Source: Polysphondylium violaceum
Taxonomy: Eukaryota > Evosea > Eumycetozoa > Dictyosteliales > Dictyosteliaceae
NCBI GenBank assembly: GCA_000277445.1
Contig: AJWJ01000032.1
Coordinates: 20,666 to 84,665, forward strand
Direction: 5' to 3'
Length of the DNA: 64,000 nt
A program made the translations under genes and the position numbers. Below the pieces are notes generated by a model. That model did no database searches. It had not been told where the DNA came from and was given only the letters and a program-made list of their open reading frames with translations. Shown here in pieces: positions 1 through 10,584 of this stretch (the first letter of the stretch is position 1; every line of letters begins with the position of its first letter).

Positions 1-45
1 TGTGGTGTTATCTACCAAACAAACTTTGCACCAGAATTTCATCAT
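1..45 (-). CDS. possible first exon of a Zn-finger protein, cut by window edge
   Basis: Reading leftward from position 45, the minus strand opens with ATG ATG and runs to the window edge as MMKFWCKVCLVDNTT. The CxxC pair preceded by Phe-Trp recalls the start of U1-type/WBP4-type C2H2 zinc fingers, but only 15 residues are visible, so the family is a guess. If real, the gene is divergent from the G-alpha gene and shares its 1.2-kb upstream region. The alternative is chance open frame in a short stretch. Confidence 0.25.
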   Translation of the reverse strand, partial: MMKFWCKVCLVDNTT

Positions 46-1275
46 ATACAAACTACCCACCACTCATCCCTCTTGTTTGTTGCAATCGACATTCACAACG
101 TACAAGCCTACATTTATTTGATTTTACTTTTTTTATTATTTTTATTTATATTATTTTGTTTTGATTAATGGTTTGTGTTTGTGTGTGTATGGGTAATTGT
201 GATGTTGTTTATTATTCCTCACAATAACATAACAATTATTTATTCCATCTCATCAGTAACATTGGGAAATACACCAACAGCAACCAATCGTGAATATTGA
301 TAAATATTGTATAATATTCTGTTTTTTATATTAGTCATCAAAAAAAAAAAAAAAAAAAGAAAGAAAAAAAAAGTGTGTGCAATTCATCAACAACACTTAC
401 TTTATCCACCTTTACTTTTCACCATCTCTCCTATCCTGTCATACAACTTATCCATTATCCCTATTTCACAACAACAACAAATATACAACTAGTTTGTATT
501 TTAGAAAAAAAAAAAAAAAAAAAAACTTTAATCTCTGTAGTGTGTGTGTTCAGTGAGTTGTGTGTGCTCTGTGTGTGTCTTTTTATTATTATATAATTTC
601 TTTTTTAATTTATTTATTGAATTAAATATCAAACAACAACAACCAAACCATTCCATCATTTATTAAACTCAAGTTTTTGTTGTTCACCTATAAATTTCAT
701 ACACAAAACAACTCAGCATAAGCATCATCATCATCATCATCATCAGCATCATCATCATCATCATCAAACAAAAACAACAAGACAATTAAAAACATCTTAC
801 TAATATAATTTATATTTTTAGAATAATCATTTTTTATTTTTATTTTTTTTCTTTTTTAAATTAATCCGACCGTTTCTACATCCATCTGGATTTAACTTTC
901 CTTGTAATAACACCTTTTTTCCAAATATATAATATTTTTTCGTTTAGGTAGGTAGAACTTTTATTTTTATTCTCTCTCTTTCGTCAAAAGGACATTTTAT
1001 ATTTTGGTCACGAGGTTTTTTTTTTTTATTTTTTTTTTAAATTTTTTTTTTCTCTTCAATTTTGCTTTATTTGGACAAACACTAACTAAAAGACCCTTTC
1101 TCACATATTATAGCCTTTAAAAGAAGAATTTTAATTTTTTTTAATTTTTTTTTATTCAAAAAGCATATATTTAGATTTCCATACCAAAACTATATAGTTT
1201 TTCCATATTCCCCAACACACATATATATATTTTTCCTTTTTTTTCTTTCTCTATATATAACATATACAACAAACA
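46..1275. other. intergenic region upstream of the G-alpha gene
   Basis: No supported gene. It holds long A and T homopolymers (for example near 341-371, 505-524 and 1016-1050), a CAT/TCA trinucleotide run at about 724-768, and GT-rich patches near 174-190 and 538-575. Two overlapping forward ORFs at 307-596 are low-complexity Lys/Leu/Ser frames without family features. The stretch probably carries the promoter and long 5' UTR of the G-alpha gene. Confidence 0.6.
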
Positions 1276-1777
1276 ATGAGATTCAAGTGTTTTGGATCAG
1301 AAGAAACTGAAGCCAGTTCAAAGATTGATAAAATCATTGAAACCGATAGAAGAAAACTCAGAAAAGATGTAAAATTATTACTTTTAGGACCAGGTGAATC
1401 TGGTAAATCAACCATCTTTAAACAAATGAAAATCATCCAAGAAGACGGTGGTTACACTGTTGAAGAACTCTTGGAATATCGTGCTTTTGTTTATTCAAAT
1501 TGTATCAGTCAAATGGAAGCTCTTTTAACTGCTTCTGCCAAATTAAATATTGAATTAGAAGTTGAAAACAAACAAAGAGCTGCCAATGTTTTAAGAAGAA
1601 CCATTGGTAATGAACCTTGGTTATTATTGGCCGCTGATATTAAGCACCTCTGGGAAGATAAAGGTATTAAAGAAACTTACTCACAAAAAGATAAACATTT
1701 CCAATTAAATGATTCAGCTGCTTAGTATGTATTGTGTACTTAATTCATTAATTAATAATCTCATATACTAATTAAAC

Positions 1778-1838
<61 letters not shown>

Positions 1839-2428
1839 GTTTCTTTGATAACATTGATAGATACATGAAAGAAGATTTTATTCCAAATGAACAAGATGTC
1901 TTTAGATGTCGTGTCAGAACAACAGGTATCCAAGAATCAGAATTTACTTTTGATAAAATTAGATTAAAGATTGTTGATGTCGGTGGTCAAAGATCTCAAA
2001 GAAGAAAATGGATTCATTGTTTCGATTGTGTTACAGCTGTAATTTTCGTTGCCGCTATGAGTGATTACGATCAAGTACTCAGAGAAGATGAATCTGTAAA
2101 TAGAACTAGAGAATCGTTGGCTCTCTTCAAAGAGATTGTCAATTGTGATTACTTTAAAGAGACCCCAATTGTTCTTTTCCTCAACAAAAAAGATCTTTTC
2201 AAAGAGAAATTAAAGCGTGTTCCATTACAATCTTGTTTTTCAGATTACACTGGTCCAAACAAATATAAAGACGCCGCTATGTTTATTCAATCCCAATATC
2301 TCGCTCAAGGTCCATCTCCAAGAACTATTTATACGCACGCAACCTGTGCCGTTGATACTGAAAATATCAAATTTGTTTTTAGAGCCGTTAGACAAACAAT
2401 TTTAAGTCAAGCTTTAGAACATTTCTAA
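1276..2428 (+). CDS. gpaD: heterotrimeric G protein alpha subunit, probably G-alpha-4
   Basis: GTP-binding alpha subunit that couples seven-TM receptors to effectors at the plasma membrane. Exons are 1276-1724 and 1840-2428 with one intron (donor GTATGT, acceptor ATAG); the joined frame gives 345 residues, normal for the family. G1 is GPGESGKST near residue 40, switch I carries RCRVRTTGI, switch II is DVGGQRSQRRKW, G4 is NKKD and G5 is TCAVDT. The catalytic Arg in switch I and Gln in switch II are present, so it should hydrolyse GTP. The N-terminus starts MRFKCF, with no Gly2 for myristoylation but a Cys at position 5 available for acylation. The MRFKCF start and 345-residue length match my memory of Dictyostelium G-alpha-4 (gpaD); the family is certain, the paralogue less so. 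It converges on the alkyltransferase gene. Confidence 0.93.
1777..1838 (+). repeat. AAT trinucleotide repeat inside the G-alpha intron
   Basis: About 20 uninterrupted AAT/TAA units fill the second half of the intron up to the acceptor. There is no pyrimidine tract; the acceptor TAATAG is simply the last unit changed to TAG. Length polymorphism would be expected. Confidence 0.9.
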
Positions 2429-2878
2429 ATCGTTTTCAATTCTTCATTCTCATGCACACCCACTCACATAGTCACACACACAGATATCTTTTTTTTTTTT
2501 ATTTTCAAAAAGTAATAACACACAGTAATAGTAATAATACCAATCACTTTTTTTTTTTTTTCTATTCTATCTCATAATAATCGATACAAAAAAAAAAAAA
2601 AAAAAAATAGTATGGTTTTAAACAAAATACCTTTTCCATCAAAACAACAATAATTTTTTATAACAAAACAAAAAAAAAATACCTATTTATAGAATCCCTT
2701 CAAAAAAAAAAAAAAAGATTTAAATAAATAAACATAATTTGTATATTATTCGCAACAAACTACAATATCGCTCTCTTTAAACTCTATTTTTTTTTTTTCC
2801 AGCTCCAGCTCTTACAGATAATATAAATACACCCTCAATGTTATTTTATATACATAAGTTTTTCCCTCTGATAATCGT
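2429..2878. other. convergent 3' intergenic region
   Basis: It lies between the G-alpha stop and the alkyltransferase stop. It contains A and T homopolymers and AATAAA-like motifs on both strands. I see no ORF or structured element. Confidence 0.6.
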
Positions 2879-3460
2879 TTATTCTTTTTTTAAAGATTTT
2901 TGTTCTAAAGCATATAATTGATGTTGCTTGTCGATACCATTTTTTCCAAAATAGCCAATAACCTTTCCACTTGACGATACTACCCTATGACAAGGAACAA
3001 TGATTGAAAACTTATTTAATCTACAAGCAGATGCAACTGCTCTGGAATAGTTTTTCTTATTTAAACTAGTGGCTATCTGTTTGTAGGATTGTGTTTGACC
3101 ATAAGGTATTTTCATTAATTCTCTCCAGACCATCTGTTGAAATTCTGTACCTTGTTCATAGTTAAAAGGTGTTTTAAAGTCTATGAGTTTACCTTTAAAG
3201 TATAGATTAAGTTCATCTTTAAATTGATTTGTAATTGTGTTTGGTTTTGGTTCTGCAGTTGATTTATCTTCCACAATTACATTTTCTAATAGATCTTTTG
3301 ATGCATAAAAGCCCAATACGCCAATAGGTGTCTCTAACCTATCCCAATATTGATTTTCGTCTTCACCTTCCTCTAGTTGTTCTTGATCTTGTTCAATCTC
3401 TTTCTTGTTTTTTTTAGATTGATTAGTAGTGTGGGTATTTAATTTTCTTTTTGTTGTCAT
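2879..3460 (-). CDS. O6-alkylguanine-DNA alkyltransferase (MGMT/Ogt)
   Basis: Suicide DNA-repair protein that moves O6-alkyl groups from guanine to its own active-site Cys, in the nucleus. Single exon, 193 residues when started at MTTKRK (3460); the in-frame ATG at 3523 would add a hydrophobic 21-residue leader that looks like 5' UTR. The active-site motif IVPCHRVV is intact near residue 148, preceded by the winged-helix segment (YGQTQSYKQIA, then AVASACRLNK with the Arg-finger-type residue) and followed by GKVIGYFGKNG for substrate binding. The first 40 residues are charged, Lys-rich and probably a nuclear signal. A separate N-terminal beta domain (GVLGFYASKD) is recognisable. The family call is secure. 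Confidence 0.93.
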   Translation of the reverse strand: MTTKRKLNTHTTNQSKKNKKEIEQDQEQLEEGEDENQYWDRLETPIGVLGFYASKDLLENVIVEDKSTAEPKPNTITNQFKDELNLYFKGKLIDFKTPFNYEQGTEFQQMVWRELMKIPYGQTQSYKQIATSLNKKNYSRAVASACRLNKFSIIVPCHRVVSSSGKVIGYFGKNGIDKQHQLYALEQKSLKKE

Positions 3461-3804
3461 TGTTGTGTATGTGTTTTTTTGAGTGTTTATAAAAACAATA
3501 ACGAAAAAAATTAAATAAAACAATAAATTAAAAAAAAATTAAGTAAAACAATAAATTTAAAAAAAAAAAATAATTTCCAAGAAATAGTTGATTCTGGAAG
3601 CTTTATTCATGAATAAAACACACAAATACAGATACAAATACATATATAAAGTAAGTTTTTTATTGATAGGATGAATGAAAAAAGAAAAAATATGATATAT
3701 GAATTTTTTTTTTTTACAAACTTCTTGGTTGTAATCTCCTAGATACTCCAAAGTCATCCATCATGATTATTAATTATTATTATTATTATTTAACAACATT
3801 ATTA
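3461..3804. other. spacer between the F-box gene and the alkyltransferase gene
   Basis: Both flanking genes are on the minus strand. The spacer holds A/T runs and a short minus-strand ORF at 3714-3764 (MMDDFGVSRRLQPRSL) just after the F-box stop, whose composition looks more coding than its surroundings but has no other support. Confidence 0.5.
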
Positions 3805-6296
3805 TTAACGAGAAGTTAATTTTAAAACTTTGTTTGTATCATAAACAAAAGTTTTTAATGACTTATGATCAATTGATAGTGAACCAATAACTTTACTTGA
3901 TAGTTTACCAACAATATTACCAGAGAGAATAGTACAGTTTTGAATAAAATATTGAGATTGGAAAAATAATGAAACTGGTGAGAAAAAGCTTTGATTTGAT
4001 CTTTCTGAACAAGTATTTCTATTTCTAGAGTTGATTGCTTCAATAGAGGGACTTGATTCAATATTCTCTTGTTGATCAACTTGAACATCTTCTTCATCTT
4101 CATCATCTTCATCATATTCATCATATTCATCATCATTGTCATCATATATTTTAGTATTACTACCATTTAATGAATCAAAATGATTAAAATGATCCAAATC
4201 AATGTTTGATGAAGGGGAGGGATGGTTTTGAGTAAATGAAAAATTATCACAGGACAAAACATTAATCAATATCGTTCTAAGAGAGTCACAGAAATCCAAT
4301 TCTATATTATTTACATGATCGGCATTCAAGAAAATAGTTTCCAAACTAGATTCTGATGCTTTGAGTTCTTCAAGTTTTGGACAATCCAAGATACATGATA
4401 CAATGCCATGCCAGGCTTCAATGTCTAGTTTCTTTAGAGTGGATGAGCAAATTCGAAGGTTTTCAATTTGTTGCAAATATACATAAAACTCTTTCAAGTT
4501 GGAAAGAGAGTCTAGCAAGCGTTCCAAAGATTTCTGAGAGAGGTCACGACATTCAAACAAAGAGAGCGAAGATAGTTTGTGAGCACAGGGTAGCTTGATT
4601 TTTCCTGAACAACTGTCAAATGAAAAGATGACGAGGTTGGGTGCTTCGAGTCGTGTCATTGTTAGACTTTCGCATCCTTCAGAGGAAAACTCTTCAAGTG
4701 AATCAGACTCGATATCAATCGTATTCAACATGGAAAGTGAAGAGATTGAGAGATGTTTTAAAGTTTTTGAATTGAATTTCAATAGAGAGATGTTTGCATT
4801 TCTGTAGAGCACAAGCTTCTCTAGACAAATTAATTGTTCCAATACATTGTCCAATATATGATTTGGAATATTACAATTGATTAATTCCAATTCATGTAGA
4901 TTCTTTAGACTACAAAGTGATGAAAATGATTGTTCTAAAATCATCATTGATTCCATACTTGTATTATTGCCTAATGATTGATCTTGTCCAATAATATTAT
5001 GTTGTTGTAATGTTTGATGATTATCTTGATCATTATTGTTATTTTGTTGTTGTTGTTGCTGAGAAAGTATAAATAAAAGTTCTTTTTGATTTGTAAAATG
5101 AGGAAGTAATGAGAATTTTAAAGATTTTAAATTCTTTTGATAGGTTGCTATACTATGAAGAGTTAGAGGTGATATTGTTGATTTTGGTGTCCATGGTTCA
5201 TCTAATCTCTTTATAAATTCTAAATTTACATTACCACTGGCCATTATAGAGAGATTTTGAAGATTTTTCATTACCGAAAGTGATTGTCTCATGCCTTGGT
5301 CACTAATTAGGAGACTATTAAAGTTTAGGCTAGTTAAATATTTACAATGAGACGATATATTATACAGTTGTTGATTATTTAATGGTACTGTAAGATTTAA
5401 TTCTAATAATTTTAAACAACAAGTCAAGTTTTCGCTAATAATTTTGGTAAAATTTACAATATCACGATAAACATGTTGTTGTTGTTGTTGTTGTTTTTGT
5501 TGATTACTCTTATTATTATTATTACTATTATTATTATTATTATTATCATCTAAATTAATCATAGTAGTTTTATAATTACAATGTGGCGGTGATGGTAATC
5601 TTTGACTATAATCTCTGTATCTTGATCTAGAGTAGGAAGAGGAGGAATAAAATGATGATGATGATGAAGATGAAGAGGGAATTGGCGCTGTAGAAAGAGA
5701 AGGTGTAATAGAGAAGTGATGTAAACCTTTTGCATAACCAGTTTTAAAAAACGAAATGATACTTTCGCATTTGGGTGTATATGAAAATGGTTTCTTGTCA
5801 CTAATCGATACTCTAATATCTCTCCAAAGTGATGTTTGATTATCCAATAGTATTTGGTACCAATATTTACAAACATATAGTAATGGAGTTGAAAATGGAT
5901 CACAAAGACTAAATATCTTTACGATTAACTCTACTGATAAATAATTATTAAAATAATCTTGTTCTTCATTTCTTTGCTGTAATGATGACACTGTATTGTC
6001 GTGTTTAATTTTCTTTTTAATTTGATAACTATTATAAATATTTATATTGTTATTGTTGTTGTTATTTAAATACTCATTATTGTTGTTATTAGAATTGTTG
6101 TTATTGCTATATAGTTGAGTAGAGGGATATTGATTATAGATATTATTATAAAATTGAAAAGTATCTTTTATCTCTTCATCAAATCCTTCATTTTCAAATT
6201 CTAATTTTGTTATTATGCTTGTCGTTAGATACCAATGATAATCTTATATAAGCCTTATTTGAAGAACTTACTTCTCTTTAAATCAAAACTATACAT
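3805..6296 (-). CDS. F-box and leucine-rich-repeat protein
   Basis: Likely substrate receptor of an SCF ubiquitin ligase. The long exon is 3805-6200. No ATG opens it, but the open frame continues upstream of 5991 with Asn-rich protein to 6200, where an acceptor (AAATTAG, with a CTAAC branch-like motif upstream) joins in phase to a 25-nt first exon, 6272-6296 (MYSFDLKR, donor GTAAGT). The intron is 71 nt and the protein 806 residues. An F-box lies near residues 90-140 (LSVELIVKIFSL, then YVCKYWYQILLD and SLWRDI). From about residue 300 onward come irregular Leu-rich repeats. Asn, Gln and Ser tracts interrupt the N-terminal half, and an Asp/Glu tract lies near residue 720. Dictyostelids have many such genes, so I give no symbol. 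Confidence 0.82.
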
Positions 6297-8171
6297 TGTG
6301 TGTTTTATATATATTTATATACAATTGATAAAAATAAAAAAAAAAAAGAGTGAAATTATAATATGGTATAACTAACAAAACACACACAATAAATTAAAAA
6401 TAAAATAAAATAAAGGTTGTGTGTTTGTGTGGTGCTAGAGGTGGGTGAGTGAAATATTGTGAGGAGAATACAAAGGAGAGTGAGCAAAGGGACAGAGAGA
6501 CAGACACAGAGAGATAAATATAGATAAGCCAACCTATTGATATAAATATAAATATATAAAAACAAATATTTATAGTTGAGTTTATATCGTATTATGAAAA
6601 AGATTATCCTCTCTTTCTGTTATATATCTGCAAGGGATGTTTCTGCCCTAACACTACTATTATGAGCATATATTTCCTCCTAGCTAGCTACAGTTACGAT
6701 CATGAAACAAAGAGTTGTGTGTTATTAATATTACTATTATTATGAGGAAGTGAAAAAAATAGAAAAAAAGAAATTGAAAAATATTTTTAAAATTAAATTT
6801 TTGACAAGTGTGTAAAATGGGAGAAGACAAATTTATAACAACACATGCACCTAGTAGCGGCGGTCCAAAGGGTAATAAGTAAGAAATAAAGTAAAAAAAA
6901 TAAAATTACAGTAGAAAAAAGTTGTCTTCTCAAATTTGAATGTGTTATGATATATAAAATATCTATATATATATATATATATATAAATATATATTATTAT
7001 AATTATAACATATTTCATTCACGCTATAGTGAGACGCAGGTGGCGTGGCTCAACCGTACATTGTTTTCAAATACCATGTAATCGACTGGTACACTAGTTA
7101 ATAGTAGTCATAGTAGTAGTAGTAGACTAATAGTAAGAGGAATAATCTGAATATAAAAATATCATTTGAGGCCTTCTTTAAATCATAATAGATGTCTTTT
7201 CAAAACAAATGAAACAAAATGAGGTCCTTTACTATTATTTTAAATATGATAATTGTTATTAGAATACAAGTTTCTTTGTGGCGCCAAAACTTTTTTTTTT
7301 TTAGAAATTGATTGGCCCAAAAAAGCAATAACAATAATATTATTGATTTTTTTTTTTTAAAAAAAGAGAAGCCTCGATCACAAGTGTGCATTGTTTTTTT
7401 TGTTCAGGTGTAAAGTTTGTTTGTCAATTTATTTATTTATTTATTTATTTATATTCCCTAGATCAATCTATTTCTTTTATGTATGAATATATATGAATAA
7501 TAATCGTTAGTATATATATAATATAATATCTCTCCTTCACACTTTAAAACATATTATCATAAATACATTTATTGTGTGCGGGTGCGTGTTTGATTTATGG
7601 GCATTCTAGATATCAATCAACACTCATCACACACAATATCAACACCCACCACACCTTGTCTTTTAAACAATAATAATAGTGAAAAAGACAGAATATTTAA
7701 GTTGATCGATATGATAGGTAATAGTTTATAGAATTCCAATCATTTGAATCTATAAATAAATCATATTAGAGGATAGACATAACAATAGCGCTTATGTACG
7801 AGTCCGACAAAACACTTTAAATGTTTTAATCTTTTCACATACACATATTCTACACACACTCATATATATGTAGTACCAATGATTAATCAATCACCCCCAT
7901 AAATACATATACACTTATACAACACCCCACTCCACACACTTTAAATTCCTTTATAAAACCAAAGATATTTTTTTATATCATTTTTTTTTCCTTCTTTTTC
8001 TTCTTATTATTCTTTTATATCTATTTTTGTTTTTTCTAAAAGAAACCATATAACCTATTAAAAGTACTAATATTAGAATACTACTATTAATAGTTATTTA
8101 TTATTAAATCAAATTGTAATACTATACTATATTAATTCTAAAGAAAAAAAAACAACAATAATTCTATTAAA
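6297..8171. other. 1.9-kb divergent intergenic region
   Basis: It separates the F-box gene (-) from the dynamin-like gene (+). It is AT-rich with a TA dinucleotide run near 6961-6992 and an ATTT run at about 7427-7452. Tracts of higher complexity stand out: 6590-6720, which includes a 23-codon forward ORF at 6594-6665 starting MKKIILSFCY; 6817-6882 (listed separately); and 7021-7110. None has a recognisable family and no tRNA-like fold was seen. It may contain small unannotated transcripts as well as both promoters. Confidence 0.5.
6817..6882 (+). CDS. candidate 21-residue small ORF
   Basis: ATG in a good dictyostelid context (TAAAATGG) opens a 21-residue frame beginning MGEDKFITTHAP and ending GGPKGNK, with base composition richer than its flanks. 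A possible donor (GTAATAAGTAAG) overlaps its end, so it could instead be a first exon. No homology is recognised; it may be chance. Confidence 0.25.
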   Translation: MGEDKFITTHAPSSGGPKGNK

Positions 8172-10512
8172 ATGGACAGAATAGATAGACAATCAATTGC
8201 GTAAGTTTGTTTATGATAGTCTTCTTTTTACATTGCAGTGTGAACTCATTATTAATATATCTCAATAATAGTAAATCAACAGCAATTCCATTCCCAATAA
8301 ATTTTGATAATCATAAATATAATGATATGTATAAAGCTTATAACAAGATTATGATCTTGGCTAGAGAGTAAGTATAGATAAGATAATGATAATGATAATA
8401 ATAATGATATTAATAAATAAATAAAAAAGTCTTAATACTCAAGTTGAAATACCAGAATTTGTATTCATTGGCAAAGAAGGTAGTGGAAAAAGTACATTAC
8501 TTGAATCATTTATTGGATTTCCAATGGGAGATTCAGGATCAAATCTTAGACCACTTCAATTATCAATGATTAACAATTTATCATGTGAAAAACCATTGAT
8601 TACATTCAAGAGAGACAGATTTTTAAAAAACTTTGAAGTTGATAAAGTTGTCGCACTTGGTGAGATCTCTGGTGAAATTCAAAAGAGAAATGTTCAATCT
8701 AGCACACCAATTAAAATTCAAATTGAATATAAATATTGTTTAAATATGCATCTCATTGAACCAACCAGCATTGTTACAACTCAACCAAATAGAAAGATTA
8801 GCGTTGAAGATTTAGACGAAACACTCCTCTCTTACACCAAACCAACCAACAGTCTTTTGGTTTTTGTTGAAGCTGCCATAGAGCCAGAAAACATAGAGAT
8901 GTTGGATTTGGCAAAGAAATTGGATCCAAAATTGGATCGTAGTATTTTTGTCTTTAACAAATTTAGCGAGTTTTTGGCCAAGGGCACCTTTGCCACACCC
9001 AGAGATTTGAATCGTTATCTTGGTATTCCAAATCTCGATGCCCCAACCTTTTTCACCACTCTTCCAAACAATGAACAACGTTTAAAATGTACAAACAAAG
9101 AAGAATTGACTACAGCTTGCGACGAATTACAAGCCAAAGACATTGAAAATCTTGAACACATGCAATTTGACAAGAGATACGAAAGAAACATTGGTCTCAC
9201 TTCATTGAGACATTATCTCAGTGAACTCACTTGGAGAAGATACCAAGAAACCGTTCCAGAGGTACTCAAGAGATTAAGAGGCTTCAAAAAGAACTCTGAA
9301 GAACAATTGGCCAAGCTCAAACAACAATTGGATGGTATGAATGCCGGTAAACTTCGTGTAATTGCCTCCAACTATGTCATGGAATTCCTTCAAGGCATTG
9401 AAAAACTCATTGTCGGTACATTGGAAGGTAATCCAAATCTCAATGGTCAAACCCTTGTCGAAGAGAAAGCTCAAGATGAAACTGGCGAGTGGTATGATGG
9501 TAATCACAGACCAATCTATTTTGACGAAAGAACATGGAATGTCCAATATCACGATAGTAAACTCTATGGAGGTCAACAATTTGAAAGACTTTTATCTGAA
9601 TTCAAAGCCGTTACAGAAAACATTGAGTTGGGCGAACTTAGTGCCGATGAAGTTGCCAGCTCTATTGGTTCGAACAAACCCACCAATGTCTCTGTCTTGG
9701 CTTGGGCTGCTAGTGATCTTGCTCAAAAAAAGACCAAAGAGGTATTGTTACCATTGGTTGATCAATTGTTCAAGAGAGAGATTTACATCCTCCGTCGTTT
9801 GGTTGACATTGTCGATCGTATGATTGAAAATAAAAAGAAGGCATCTTTCCGTCGTCAAGCTTCAAGTCCCATGTTTGAAAGCTCACCACTCACTCTTGGT
9901 CTTCGTGCCAACGGTATGGGCGAACGTACTGGAAGTCCAGCAACCTCGAGTATCAATGGCTCTGGCGGTATTGGCAACAATGCCAATGACTCTCTTGTAA
10001 ACATTGAAGATCATCCATACTTTACTCACAGTATCAAAGAAATGTACTTTAGATTCATTGATCAAGTCGTTCAATCATGCAAAAACAAGTGTATGGATGA
10101 ATTTTACACTACCAAATTGATTCATTGGGATCTCCAAAACAATGCTGAGCTCAAACATTTGGTTGACCAAACCAACAAAACTCACATCTCTTCTGGTAAA
10201 GATACTCATCAAATTGTCTCTACATTGGCCACTAAATTATTCCAAGAAATGCGTACAAGAATCACAAAGAATATCATGTTGAAATGTTACAACTTTTTCC
10301 TCATCCCAATGCAAAATGAACTCTGGCGTGAAGTTCAAGGCAAGATCACCGTTTTATCAGACTCAATGTTGGAAGAATTATTTGAAGTCTCTATTACAAA
10401 AGAAGGATTAAAAGAAGATGAAAGACATCTTATCACCGTTGTCAATCAATTCCAACAACAAGAAGAAAACTTTTTATTAGCTGCCAATCAATTTACTCAT
10501 CCAACAAATTAA
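8172..10512 (+). CDS. dynamin-like protein of the ARC5/DRP5 type
   Basis: Dynamin-superfamily protein resembling plant ARC5 (DRP5B) and the Dictyostelium Dlp proteins, which act in organelle division or cytokinesis. Exons: 8172-8200, 8272-8367 and 8430-10512, joined in phase, 735 residues. The first acceptor could also be 8238, but that intron would be only 38 nt. The P-loop GKEGSGKST is at residues 56-64. The rest of the G domain is degenerate: the Thr of the G2 TRP-type motif is absent (SNLRPLQL), the DTPG motif of G3 reads EPTS near residue 152, and G4 reads NKFS near 217. Middle and stalk-like regions match ARC5 strongly in pattern (LYGGQQFERLLSEF; VLAWAASDLAQKKTKEVLLPLVDQ). No PH domain is apparent. 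Family assignment is by remembered pattern; loss of GTPase activity is inference. Confidence 0.82.
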
Positions 10513-10584
10513 ATATTAATATAAATAAATAAATAAATAAATAATAGGTTTTAATAAATGAAGAGATGATAATATTATTCATAT

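Noticed and set aside
307-596. two overlapping forward ORFs before the G-alpha gene
   Set aside because: Poly-Lys and Ser/Leu low-complexity frames across homopolymers, with no conserved features.
5991-5991. GTG as start of the F-box protein
   Set aside because: The same frame stays open and protein-like for 210 nt upstream, and a spliced ATG exon fits in phase.
6356-6565. 69-codon minus-strand ORF rich in Leu/Ile/Tyr
   Set aside because: Composition mirrors simple repeats in the DNA and there is no supporting context.
8201-8238. 38-nt first intron for the dynamin-like gene
   Set aside because: In frame but shorter than the other introns; the acceptor at 8271 gives 71 nt and drops a segment without family resemblance.
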